From: Lycorma delicatula
Lineage: Eukaryota > Arthropoda > Insecta > Hemiptera > Fulgoridae
NCBI RefSeq assembly: GCF_047948215.1
Contig: NC_134464.1
Span: forward strand, 32,363,020 to 32,427,019
Reading direction: 5' to 3'
DNA length: 64,000 nucleotides
Shown here: positions 46,041-56,908 of the stretch, in pieces
Layout of the letters: each line of letters starts with the position of its first letter
Numbering within the stretch: the stretch's first letter is position 1
The notes under the pieces: generated by a model
Told to the model about the DNA's origin: nothing
Seen by the model: the letters and a program-made list of their open reading frames with translations, nothing else
The model's database searches: none
Position numbers and translations under genes: made by a program

Positions 46041-48495
46041 AAACAAGAGATGGCGAACATACCGAGGAGAAATAATATTAAACACAATATGGTCTACTGG
46101 TGGTCCAGGGAGATAGAGGAACAGCGTAGAATTATGCAAAGACACAAGAGGACGGCCCAGAGGTTGCGAGCTAGAGTTGGTTCGGAAATAGGATGTAACA
46201 TTGCGACAGAGCAATATAGGCAAGCGAGAAAGACGCTTAACTTCCTCATAAAGCAGGCCAAAAGAAGGAAATGGTTAGAACTATGCGAGGAGTTGAATGC
46301 TGATCCTTGGGGAAAGGCTTTCAAAATAGTAACCAAGCGGCTTGGGAGACAAGCTCCGACACTGAATGAAGAAACGGCTGCGTTGCAGATCAGAAAGTTA
46401 TTCCCCAGAACGGAGGAGCAATATAATAGAGAGGTGATAGAATGCCAGGGAGGAAGATTTACACAAAAAGAGGTCATGGAAGCTATAAATAAATTAAAAA
46501 ATAAGAAAAGCCCCGGCCCAGATGGCATCCCAGCTGCCATCATTAAGATAATAGCTAGGATCGTACCTTGGGAAATAGTCGACGTAGCCAGCTACGACCT
46601 AAAAAATAGAAGTTTCCCTGAATGCTGGAAGGAAGCGAGAACAGTCTTCCTCCCAAGGCAGGACAAATTCAAGAGAACACAGCATATAGACCGATTACGC
46701 TCATAAAAAATATGGGAAAAGTAGTTGAAAGGTTGTTAGAAAATAGACTTAGAGAGCAAATAGAGGAAAAACAATGTCTACATCCGGAACAATACGGATT
46801 TAGAAAGAGACGGTCCACGGTGACCGCAGTCGAGAAGGTAAAAGTGGGCATTAAATTGCAGAAACGGTACATGAAGGACTAGAAAAATCCCCATGATCAT
46901 AATGCTTGATGTTAGAAACGCATTTGGTACGGTCCCCTGGACAGCCATCATTGAGGCGCTTCAAGCCATGCAAATAAGTAAATACTTAGTAAATCAGATA
47001 GATCAATATCTGCAAAATAGGTTCATAGAGGTCAAAACCCTAGAAAGAAAAGCGATATTTCAGGTATTCGGAGGGGTGCTGCAGGGATCTGTCCTTGGCC
47101 CAACCTTATGGAATGTTTTCTATGATAAAATCTTCAGGCTGAACTACCCCGAAGGGGTATCGATAGTAGGATACGTGGATGATATCGCAATATTAGTAGA
47201 AGACAGAGATATTAATAAACTGGAGAACAAGGCAAACCAAGCGCTTAGAAAAATAGATGAATGGATGGAGGATAACAAATTAGAAATAGCTGCTAATAAA
47301 TCCTGTTGCCTGGTCCTCTCGGGTAGAAGACCATTAAGAAGTGTGAATATAAATATCAGAGGACAGAGAATTGATGAAGTAAAAGAAACAAAATACTTGG
47401 GGGTACTTCTGGACAAAAGTTTAAGGTTCAGCAAGCATATTGATATGATTTGTGGGAGAGTTACTCCTGCTGTAAAGGGATTAAGAGGATTATATCAAAA
47501 CCACGGCACACCTAAAATGGTTATTTGAAGATTGATAACCGCGGCTATCACTTCGGCGGTACTGTATGCGGCTCCCATATGGGGGGGGCGGCAATGAACA
47601 TACAGCGAAATAAAAAGAAGTTGAGAAGTGTCCATAGACTGGCATTGCTGCGTGTAGCTGCTAGTTACTGTACGGTATCGTATTACGCGCTGTGCGTACT
47701 GACCGGGGTCCTACCCATAGACCTTCAGATAAAAGCCAGAACCCTCAGATACAGCGGTATGTCGAAAGAAGTGATGGAAGGGATTATAGAACAAGAATGG
47801 CAAGAAGAGTGGGCAGGGTCCAGAGTGGGAGAATGGACCAAACGTCTAATCCCTAATATTAAAACCTGGAATAACAATAGACTCGGAGATGTCAATTTTT
47901 ATATGACACAGTTACTGTCGGGGCACGGCTCTTTCGGTCAGTATCTGTATAGGATCGGGAAGAGAGCCACCCTGCAGTGCATCTATTGTCCAGAGAACGA
48001 CGATGCCGAACATACGTTGTAGGACATATGACATACGTCATATGTCCAAGATGGGTTAACAGAGGTCAAATAGTAATTAATGGTCTTACACCAGAAAATC
48101 TTATAAACTGGTTGGGGTACAACAATGAGAACTGGGAATGGTTCCGCAGGTTCGCCGGGGAGGACCTGCGGGCCAAAGAGGATGAAGACAGAAGAATGTG
48201 AGTATAAACAGTAGGGTAGGGCGGACAGGCACTCCATGGAGGGCCCGTACGCCTTGGTGTGCGGGTACCTGAGAAGGGGGTGAACTCCAGGGGAGTTTGA
48301 GTTTGGGTTAAAATAAAAGACCAAGTCCCGGTCGGCGGGGTCGTCCCTGCGGGAGCCTAGGCTCTTTGTAGGGTCGGCGCTGTCGATTAGAGGCCAAACA
48401 CGTAAAGACCGAGTCCCGGTTCCCTGCTGAGGCGCTGGACGGCATAGCCGGACCTTGGCTCTAAAGCGGGGGACTTAAAGCGTAGTACTTTAGTT
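46041..48495 (+). pseudogene. R1-clade LINE, reverse transcriptase nearly complete but broken
   Basis: The copy begins after the endonuclease domain (VYWWSREIEEQRRIMQRHKR). Reverse-transcriptase motifs follow in order: KKSPGPDGIPAAIIKI, then (new frame from about 46650) AYRPITLIKNMGKVVERLLE and QYGFRKRRSTVTAV. The frame shifts again near 46880 into MLDVRNAFGTVPW, GGVLQGSVLGPTLWNVFYD, GYVDDIAILV (catalytic YVDD) and KYLGVLLDKS. A TGA at 47526 and an indel in a G8 run (about 47580) precede ALLRVAASYCTVSYYALCVL, TGVLPIDLQIKART, and the zinc knuckle CIYCPENDDAEHTL, interrupted at 48020. The final frame ends at 48201. No RNase H domain is seen. The GC-rich 3' UTR repeats AAGACC(A/G)AGTCCCGGT at 48321 and 48408. 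It cannot make a functional protein as it stands. Confidence 0.9.
48022..48047. other. 11-bp palindrome inserted in LINE zinc knuckle
   Basis: GGACATATGAC (48022-48032) and GTCATATGTCC (48037-48047) pair perfectly around ATAC. It sits exactly between EHTL and the expected F-x-C-P-R-W, breaking the frame. The reading resumes with CPRWVNRGQIVINGLTPENL in a different frame. Confidence 0.8.
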
Positions 48496-49811
48496 TATTA
48501 AGTAAATATTAATTTAAATTATAAAATAATATAAAAGTAACTATAAAAATCTATATAAAAGAAAGTAATAAGTTAAAAAACACACACTCACTCACACGCG
48601 CGCACCATGACTTAAATTTATATCCCAAAAATTTAATTTCCGAACTGTATTTTTTTTTAATATTCAGATACTGTATAGAAAGCTTCATCAAACTACAAAA
48701 TGTTTAATAAATTATTTTTTACTTTTTTATGTCTACGTAATAAATATATTTAGTAAATTTATTATACTGTATATTATAATTACAGAATATCTGAAGTGAA
48801 AATTACCAGTCTGAAAACTGAACTTACCCGCAAAACAGATCCTGGCTGGTAATCATTCTGGGGATTATAACTTTAAATGAACTAGGATTAAACAAGGAAC
48901 CACTGTTTCCAGTTTATCATCTGCGATGCTCTTCCCCTTCTGTACCCTATATTCTCTTTATCTTTCTCAAGCCTAAAACATAAAAGACGACACTTTTCCA
49001 GATGTCTACACCACATATAAAAATATTAAATAGCTTTTGTTTTTCAAATTTTAACGATCTGAGTATTTACGTTAAATTGGCTATCCTTAAACACTATCCC
49101 TCAAACTAATCTTAAGTAATCGAATAAATTTAAATTTTAAAGCGCTCTTCTGTTTTAATTGTGCTTCTTACAGGTCCAAGACTTAAACCTAGTGTGATTA
49201 GAAAGTAGTTTTCAGATTTATTCTGGTTTTATTTTTCCATATTGTTTCTTATTTTTCCTGTATGATTCCAGCACCTAAAATATGAACATTTTGACAGTCT
49301 TTCGAATGGAAAATCTTTACCCAAAAAGGATATCGTCCTCCGTTCTACATTTGCTTATAATATATATATACACATTTAATATTTAACAATAATTTATGAT
49401 AAATAATAAATTTATTTATTCTACAAGTAATAAATTCTGTTTTCGTTTGGAATAAAAGAAACGAATTCCTATAATATGAATATTTTCAAAAATTTTAAAC
49501 GAGCCGTCTTGGAGGAGGCTATAAACTGCTGACCACATTTTTCATAACCATTGAAATCAATATAAATCGAAAAAATACATCATTGTATTTTACGCTTTTA
49601 GAATATTTATTTGATATTTACACGTGTTGGAATGATAAAAACAATTTTGTTTCGTTTAACGTTAACAGAGCTATCCCAAATATTTGTAAACGTTAATTAT
49701 ATTCTATAAATGAGTTTGATACTTTTACTCGGCTAACGTGTAATTTTTTTTTTTTTACATAGTATACGACTATATAATAATGAGAACAACAGAAAATAGC
49801 TTCACCCTACC
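48496..49811. other. AT-rich, no gene seen
   Basis: A short CACACACTCACTCACACGCG tract lies at about 48580. No other feature was recognised. Confidence 0.4.
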
Positions 49812-49825
49812 ACTAAATAGTATTT

Positions 49826-50544
49826 TTTTTTTTTTTTTTTTTTCCCCCACTACATCCCTGGGCCGGACATCCACTCAAGTATACACGGCCCAGGGATGTG
49901 TCCTTGTGACTCTAAGAGAGCCTCCCCATCCACCGGCTGTACGTCCGGCACGGTAGATCAGCCCACCCGGTTCCGGATCTTTTCTTATTGCTGCCCGCCT
50001 CTAATCCTCCGCACGCAAGGGAAGGTCCGGGTATGCCGCCCCCCACACCCAGAGAACCGGGTCTCGGTCTTACTCTTTTATGCCTGCCTCAAACCGGCGG
50101 CGCCAGCCCCAGCAAGCACCGAAGCGCCCCCAGGAACCGATACCGTCGGCCGGGACTCGGTCTTTTCTTTATCTCTTTCAAGCAACCCCAGGAGTTCCCA
50201 CCCCATCACCGGAACCCGCATACCTAAGCATACGGGCCCTCCGAGGTGGGACTGTCCTCCCTGCCCTATCCTCGCGCGTATCGTCTGTGAAGCCTCTCCT
50301 CTTCCTCTTTAGATTTGAGGACGGTGCTCGCAAAATTGGAAAACCAATCCCAGTTGTTATTGGATTGCATTAGCCAGCTAACCAGGTTGTCAGGTCTATT
50401 ATGCCTTATTTCATGTCTGAGACCCTCCCATCTATAGCAGTTGAATACGGTGTGTTCCGCGTCGTCTTCTTCCTGACAGTACGGACACCTTGACGTCTGC
50501 CTTTTTCCTTTGCCTTTTTTTTGCCTTTTTTTTAATATATAAAT
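49826..50544 (-). pseudogene. R1-clade LINE 3' end with poly-A and target-site duplication
   Basis: The minus strand starts GKRQTSRCPYCQEEDDAEHT then VFNCYRWEGLRHEIRHNRPD, NLVSWLMQSNNNWDWFSNFA and STVLKSKEEEERLHRR. This is the R1-type zinc knuckle plus C-terminal tail, closely parallel to the 46.0-48.5 kb copy (DDAEHTL..., NLINWLGYNNENWEWFRRFA). Only ~75 codons remain. The ~400-bp 3' UTR repeats AAGACCGAGTCCCGG, shared with that copy, and ends in a 14-bp hairpin and a poly-A tail (T-run 49822-49843 on plus). ACTAAATAGTATTT flanks both sides (49812-49825, 50545-50558): a 14-bp perfect target-site duplication. Confidence 0.92.
49852..49899. other. 14-bp perfect hairpin at LINE 3' end
   Basis: ACATCCCTGGGCCG (49852-49865) pairs with CGGCCCAGGGATGT (49886-49899) around a 20-nt loop, immediately before the poly-A. 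It is comparable in position and size to the hairpin at 2677-2726, with unrelated sequence. Confidence 0.9.
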
Positions 50545-50648
50545 ACTAAATAGTATTTATATACCTATGAAATGCTTGAAAAAAATTAAAAATAACGTAC
50601 ATAAACAACAGTGCCTCAGTGCTGATATAAATTCATTATAAAAGGAAT

Positions 50649-50651
<3 letters not shown>

Positions 50652-50690
<39 letters not shown>
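50652..50690. repeat. (TA)n microsatellite
   Basis: About 19 TA units. Confidence 0.95.
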
Positions 50691-50693
<3 letters not shown>

Positions 50694-51136
50694 CTTTATT
50701 TTATATTTTTAAAGTTTTAACATGATATATAAGTCCTGGATATACATGTAGAGCAGGACGATGACTTCTTTCTCAGAATGTCTGAAAGAAAACCATTATG
50801 AAGAATTATTTTATTATAAACAAGCAAGATGAGTATAAATAAGGAAAAGAGTTAAATGGAAGCGGAGATAATGTAGATGTCACGTAAAATTCTAGAAAAA
50901 AGGCCGGCTGGATTATTTAAAACGGATGAAGCATAAAAAGATACTGAAAAGATGGAACGGACTTTGTAGTTTATAGATCTACGATAAAGTTGGAATCTTT
51001 GGGTGATAGATATGAGGAAACAGTGTATAATAACAAACGAACAGGTAGTGTGCAGGATATTTTCGAGGAAACTAAGGCCGATCAACAACGTAAGAAAACA
51101 ACGAAGAAAACAACCTAAGTTGAGCTTTTGTGTGCG

Positions 51137-51294
51137 CGTAGGAACTGTCCTATAATGAAAACAAATTCAAGTCGTTTTACCAAATGTCAAAAAAAAGTGT
51201 CAAACTTGAGCTAGTAGGACCTATAATTACTAAAAGAGATACACATCACAGACCCTGTATTCCTACTGAGGAAAGAATGCTAATAAACATCGAG
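51137..51294 (+). pseudogene. PIF/Harbinger transposase, N-terminal fragment
   Basis: The frame reads ELSYNENKFKSFYQMSKKSV, KLELVGPIITKRDTHHRPC, then IPTEERMLINIE. It matches the N-terminal pattern of Harbinger (HARBI1-like) transposases: F-x-x-F-x-R-M-S...L-V-G-P-x-I-x-K-x-D-T-x-x-R...I-P-x-E-E-R-L. After MLINIE comes GTGAGT, which could be a splice donor, since such genes may contain introns, or a truncation point. The normal continuation (LRYLATG...) is not seen downstream. An in-frame TAG lies just upstream. No catalytic DDE residues remain. Confidence 0.55.
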
Positions 51295-52134
51295 GTGAGT
51301 AGTATACTTTAATGAAATTAAACGGTTTTGAAAGTCAATAATTTTTTACTTAATTACTTTTTATGTGTAACATCATGTATGTACAAAACGAAACAATTAT
51401 AAAACATACAATTTTAATTGTAATTACAAATTAACCAAATGAGCACGGTTAACATCGTAATCTGAAGGTATCATAGGAGTTTAAGGAAAGAATGCCGATG
51501 AATTGTTTGATGCACAGGAAAGAAATGAAAGGTAGCTATGAGGGGGGAGAATAAATCGTTCATTTCAACTAACAATGTCAATGCTCATCTTTTAAAAATT
51601 TTAATTTGTGCTTCACATAATTCATTAACTTAAGACAGAAGACTTAGTAAGAAGAATTTTCGAGGACAACCGTCATTACCGGATTGTTTATGTCGAAAGT
51701 AGCCCAAGAAAAGCTTTGACGATTTCATTCAATATTGGTTTTCTTTTCAATTTTTTTACCAAAGATGTTTGTTGTAAACGCATTTAAAGTTCCTCAGCTT
51801 CATTTATTTGTGATTCGGAGTTTTAATTTGATTGGTTTGTCACATTAACCGGTGAGAGGGGCTGAAGGTTTTATGTATGGAATTATGAACTGCATATAAT
51901 CATGTAAATAGTTTAGTTTACTTGATTTTCTGCCTTCACCACTTGGAGGAAGTTTCCTGTTTCTGACAAAAATTGACCGCAGATTCTTCCAATTTTCTTA
52001 AAAATGTGTAACTGAAAATCACACACATACCCACTGTAGCTGTATTTATACACTTATGAAGTGTAAAGATAATACGTTATGTGAATTGAAAGTTTTGTTA
52101 TTAATCTGTCGTGTATTACAAAATTAATTACCCT
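51295..52134. other. Intergenic between Harbinger fragment and minisatellite
   Basis: A little less AT-rich than the surroundings (51640-51980). It might belong to the same Harbinger element, but no further domain or terminal repeat was recognised. Confidence 0.3.
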
Positions 52135-52868
52135 CACCTTATGATTGGTTAAAAAACAAAGAATCCGATTGGTTGGAATTTCTTGCCTGACAATGATAAG
52201 TGTTACTCTCACCTAATGACTGGTTAAAAAACAAAGAATCCGATTGGTTGGAATTTTGTGCCTGATAATGATAAGTGTTACTCGCCCCTTATGATTGGTT
52301 AAAAAACAAAGAATACGATTGGTTGGAATTTCTTGCCTGATAATGATAAGAATTCCTCTCACCTTATGATTGGTTAAAAAACAAAGAATACGATTGGTTG
52401 GAATTTCTTGCCTGATAATGATAAGAATTCCTCTCACCTTATGATTGGTTAAAAAACAAAGAATACGATTGGTTGGAATTTTGTGCCTGATAATGTTAAG
52501 AATTCCTCTCACCTTATGATTGGTTAAAAAACAAAGAATACGATTGGTTGGAATTTTGTGCCTGATAATGATAAGTGTTACTCTTACCTTATGATTGGTT
52601 AAAAAACAAAGAATACGATTGGTTGGAATTTTGTGCCTGATAATGATAAGAATTCCTCTCACCTTATGATTGGTTAAATAACAAAGAATACGATTGGTTG
52701 GAATTTTGTGCCTGATAATGATAAGTGTTACTGTTACCTTATGATTGGTTAAAAAACAAAGAATACGATTGGTTGGAATTTTGTGCCTGATAATGATAAG
52801 AATTCCTCTCACCTTATGATTGGTTAAATAACAAAGAATACGACTGGTTGTAATTTACTGACTGATAA
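52135..52868 (+). repeat. 75-bp minisatellite, ten units
   Basis: Units start at 52135, 52210, 52285 and so on every 75 bp to 52810, with no indels. Each reads CACCTTATGATTGGTTAAAA...GAATACGATTGGTTGGAATT...TGCCTGATAATGATAAG, then either TGTTACTCT or AATTCCTCT. Because 75 is a multiple of three, a minus-strand frame stays open for 199 codons (25 per unit, RHKIPTNRILCFLTNHKVRG). That is more likely a by-product than a gene. Each unit has two ATTGG (CCAAT-box) motifs and GATAATGATAAG. Units 7-8 and 9-10 share the same alternating variants, hinting at a 150-bp higher-order repeat. Confidence 0.95.
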
Positions 52869-54704
52869 TCAATCTATGACTTAGAGTTGGGATATGTGGA
52901 ATTTAGTGCTTTTTGATTGGTCAATCGTATTCCTACTCGTGATTCATTGAAAAATACGATATTTTGATTTATTTTGATTGCTTAGTTCCTGATGTAATCT
53001 CTGGAGGGCGGAGAATGATAAGTATAATCTGCGATATGCTTGGATGAATGTCACTTGTCATCGGTTTTTTTTATCGGCTTGCCTCTGGGTGGATTACAAA
53101 CGTATTGGGTCATATTTAATTGTATTTTTTGTACTTTAAGTGAATATGATGAAGAGCCAAACTTTAAATAAATTTTCATCAAATAGCACTATTATAAAAA
53201 TTAATAAATATTCGTATCTTAATCTTTTACATATTCTTTCGTTAGTCTCCGCTATTGTAAAATTTAACACAAACGTTATTTACAATAACGCATCAATTTT
53301 TACGATTACCCATTAAAATGTAGTTACATTTGCATGAAAATTGATATAACTTAACCTAAAAATTAGGCTATAAGGCTTCATTATTTACTGTGGAATTTAC
53401 ACAAATTTATTTCAAATTATAAATATTACATATACCGTCAACTCGTTATCACGCTTGTTCTGAATTTAAAAACCATAACAACTGAAGTTCGATTTGTGAT
53501 TTTTAATATGAATTTTTTAGGTAGTGCTTATTTATAAATTTGTATATGTTTATTTTTTCTTTTTTTTTTTTCTTTGCGTAGCGGAGGAAAAAGCTCTGCA
53601 GCCGCCGTCATATATATGTTTATAAAATATAAAGTAATTAACATTATTCAGCATTAATAAATAAAAAAACAAATATTTGAATGATTGTCTTTAAATACAT
53701 ACAGAGCTGGGGGTTGAATTTTCTGCTTTGAGTAAAATTCTTCAAAGAAATTCAATACTATACAGTTCCCGACGCGTTTAGTAATTAAATTATTTATATT
53801 TGTGGTTTAAAAAGCATACAGTGACATTAAAAGAAAACGAATGTTATATTTCATCAATATTCTCTTATTAAAAAAAAAGAGAAATCCAGTTGTAAATAAG
53901 GAAACTATTAAATGTAATAAACATAAAAGTTTTCCTGTGACAAAATATAAACAATAAACATTTATTCAACTGCACTGTTAACAATTTGGATGTGAAAATT
54001 GTGACCGTATTTAATAAGAAATTAATATTTTGCTTGAAAACATTCTCTTTTACATGTGAAAAAGAAGTAAAACTACAGTAATATGTGAATTCACATATTT
54101 AAATGAAAGCTTACAGTGTAGGTGTAAAATGTATAAACTGGGTTGTATATAAAAATAAAGTAAGTATCGTTTATAGTGACATCGAATAAAATGACATATC
54201 GGATATAGTGACCAAAAAGATGTCTCTTGGTATATTGTTAATACATAAATACAATTTATAATTACATCGGTTGTAGAGACATACGCGTATAAAGCCTACT
54301 TAAATATCTTTTTTAAACGAATTTAAAAAATAAAATTACTAAATAAATTTATATACATATTATACCAAACTGTAAAAAAATCTTTTTTATTAAAAAAATA
54401 AATATATATCAAAAAAATTAACTGTTATAAATAAAAAAAAGGATATTAATCTAAGACAAATATACATTATCCTCAATCATACTGAAAACCAATACTGAGT
54501 AAACTTCTAGAGATTTGAGTGATATACTCGTATTTTAAAAGAATGTCATCACAATTAAATAGGACATTTCAGAATACAAAAATCAAAATATGGATAAGTA
54601 TAAATAACAATTATTTGTATCCTTTATAAATTTAGACTGATAATTGAAAATAATAAATTTAATTAAAAAGAAACTAATTTTAAAAAATGGTTATCAATCA
54701 ATTA
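52869..54704. other. Intergenic, no gene seen
   Basis: 52910-53060 is less AT-rich and contains GATTGGTCAATCGTATTC, a partly inverted echo of the minisatellite core. The remainder is AT-rich. No promoter or coding signal is convincing. Confidence 0.35.
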
Positions 54705-56023
54705 TACGAGAGTTATCTCTAAAGTAAGGACCGTTTCACTGTAAAAAATCTATTCTGAAAACATAAATTATTTTATTTCTCTTAAACTACATACCTTATA
54801 CTACTCTCTATAATCGCCTCATGAAATAAGACATTTATCCTAATGATACAACAGCTTCAATATACCCTCGTCATATTCTTCTGCCGTCAGTCAATTTAGC
54901 CACTGTCACAGCTCACTGTCACCCGCGAATTACTTACCAGTCAAAAATTCTTTTAATTTCCCCCAAAAAATGGTAATCAGAAGAAGCTAAGTCCGAACTA
55001 TACGGTGGGTGATCGTAATTTTCCATCCAAATGTTCTCAGTAAATCACGTGTCGGACCCGCAACATGTGGACGTTCATTATTGTACAGCAGGACGATGCC
55101 GTCGGTCAGCCACCCACATCAACGATTTTGAACGGCGCGCCGTAACTTACGTAGAGTTTCGTAGTAGGCTTCTGCTTTTATAGTCGTTCCACGTGAGAGG
55201 AAATCCATCAGCAGTATGCCAATCCGACCGCAAAAGACTGTGGCTATCAGTTTGCGTCCAAATGGCTGTGGCTTGACCTTTGTTGGTCTGATTGGTATAT
55301 TGAGGATGACTCCATTCAATTGACTGCCATTTTATTTCTGGCGTATAATACGAAATCCAAGTTTCATCGCCGGTAACGATTGAATTAAGTAACTCATCAC
55401 CTTCTGTGTAGCGCATCAAAAATTTCGAAGCAGATCCCTTTCTGACTTTTTTGTGACGTTCCGTTAAGACGTGCGGCCCCGACTTGCATAAAACTTTCTG
55501 AAGCCTAAATGGTAATGAATAATGCGACGTCCGATAACAGCTTTTGAAACATCAGGAAAAAGAAGGGTCAGGTCGGAAATCGTTGAGCGACGATCTTTTC
55601 TGATTTCATCATCGACGCGTTTCAACAAATCCTCGGTGATTATCGAGGGTCTCCCCTAACGTTCTTCATCATGCACATTAATTCTATTATTTCTAAACCA
55701 TTCACATCATTTTTCGACGTTTCTGTCATTCACTACATTATCACCGTACACAGCAACCAACTGCCTACGAATTTCAGTCGGCTTAACGTTTTGATGGTTT
55801 AAAAAACGTATGACTCCACGTATTTCACAGTCGGCGGCAACATCGATTTTTATATTCATTTTATAACGTAATAACTCACACGTAATCAAAGCTTCTACAA
55901 TGCGACAGATTACAGACAATAATAGAGAGCGTAAATTACTAGGGTGGCCATGAACGACACAGTTCCGTCAACTTTAAGGAGAGAGATTTCCCTGTAGTCT
56001 TACTTTAGATATATCCCTCTTAT
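54705..56023 (-). pseudogene. mariner element, nearly full-length, transposase decayed
   Basis: Terminal inverted repeats TACGAGAGTTATCTCTAAAG (54705) and, on the other strand at about 56023, TAAGAGGGATATATCTAAAG bracket ~1.32 kb, with TA on the outside: a normal mariner size and target. The minus-strand transposase begins MNIKIDVAADCEIRGVIRFL, VKPTEIRRQLVAVYGDNVV (paired-like helix-turn-helix), then GRPSIITEDLLKRVDDEIRK and TGDETWISYYTPEIKWQS (first catalytic D). GRKLIATVFCGRIGILLMDF, GIVLLYNNERPHVA and HPPYSSDLASSDYHF (third D) follow. The second catalytic Asp, normally HDN, reads YNN (codon 55080-55082). Several frameshifts break the frame. Confidence 0.9.
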
Positions 56024-56224
56024 TATACATCAACCGTAGCGATAGAGAGTTGAGTTCTCATTGCTATGCCATTACAATTATACTAACAAGAATACTTTAC
56101 ATATAAATTTATTAAACATATGATCGAAGATGAATTAGATGAAAAACAAGGTCGGTTTCAATCGCTACAGTAGAGGCCATTCTGAATAACAAATTTAGAA
56201 GGCAGCTATAATAAAAATAAAGAT

Positions 56225-56531
56225 ATAATAAAACGAATGTTTATTAGTTTGCCACGTATGAGTCCCTATACCAGTTATATACCACGATTGCAATGAAACT
56301 TTGCTGAGTTGTGCGCACGCCCGCGAAGGTTTCTGAATTAGTTTGGAGCTGCTAGGTGGCGCTCGGGTCGAGATACTTCGAAAAATTTTATTTATGGTGC
56401 GATTTGGTACATATTCAGAATATATATTAGTTACGTGAAAAGAAAAAAAAAATGCAGAAACTACACCCGCTAGGTGGCCCCGTTGTCGAGATATTTTCAA
56501 AACAAACAAATATGCAAACAGACTTTCTTTT
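56225..56531. repeat. Helitron-like internal sequence with 118-bp direct repeat
   Basis: GCTAGGTGGC followed by a GTCGAGATA...TTTC string occurs at 56351 and 56469. The sequence style (GTGCGCACGCCCGCGAAGGT) is like non-coding Helitron DNA, and it leads straight into the terminus at 56532. The 172-codon minus ORF here is not supported as a gene. Confidence 0.4.
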
Positions 56532-56908
56532 TCTGTATATATAAAAGGCAATGTTTCGTACGTGTGTCTGCTATAGACTACAAAACTACAGAACCAATTT
56601 ACGCGCGGGTTTTTGCAAAATGGTCTGCGTTGTCCGGAGAAGTAGAAAGAAACCAGTAGGAAAAAAGTTAGGGGTATTTTGAACCGACTACTGTGTTTAG
56701 AGAGTAGTTTCAAGTAAATCCGAAGAGTAATGCTGTTTTGACAATTGGATTTATTTACATTCTGACTTTTATAAAGTGAAAGGTTAAATTTTGTGAAGTT
56801 CCGTAATGTTCAGTTTTTCAATGTTTTATCAAACTTTCAATTGTGTTCATTTAATCTATATATATATACTAACATCTAGCAACAGCGAAGCACTGCCGGG
56901 TCTGCTAG
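56532..56908 (+). mobile_element. Short non-autonomous Helitron
   Basis: The 5' end TCTGTATATATAAAAGGCAA, followed by GTGTGTCTGCTATAGACTAC and CTACAGAACCAATTT, is typical of insect Helitrons, which start with TC. The 3' end CAGCGAAGCACTGCCGGGTC TGCTAG (56883-56908) is followed by T, as Helitrons end CTRR and insert before T. Length is ~377 bp with no coding frame, so it would depend on an autonomous helicase/Rep element elsewhere. Confidence 0.7.

Noticed and set aside
46094..46543. 149-codon minus-strand ORF
   Set aside because: Shadow of the LINE reverse-transcriptase frame on the plus strand.
49896..50312. 138-, 79- and 97-codon proline-rich ORFs
   Set aside because: They are antisense frames of the LINE 3' UTR between a poly-A tail and a target-site duplication.
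51640..51980. Second Harbinger ORF (Myb/SANT or MADF type)
   Set aside because: Translations in all frames gave no convincing domain pattern.
56195..56713. 172-codon minus-strand ORF as host gene
   Set aside because: It overlaps Helitron-like sequence and the Helitron 5' end, and has no recognisable domain.
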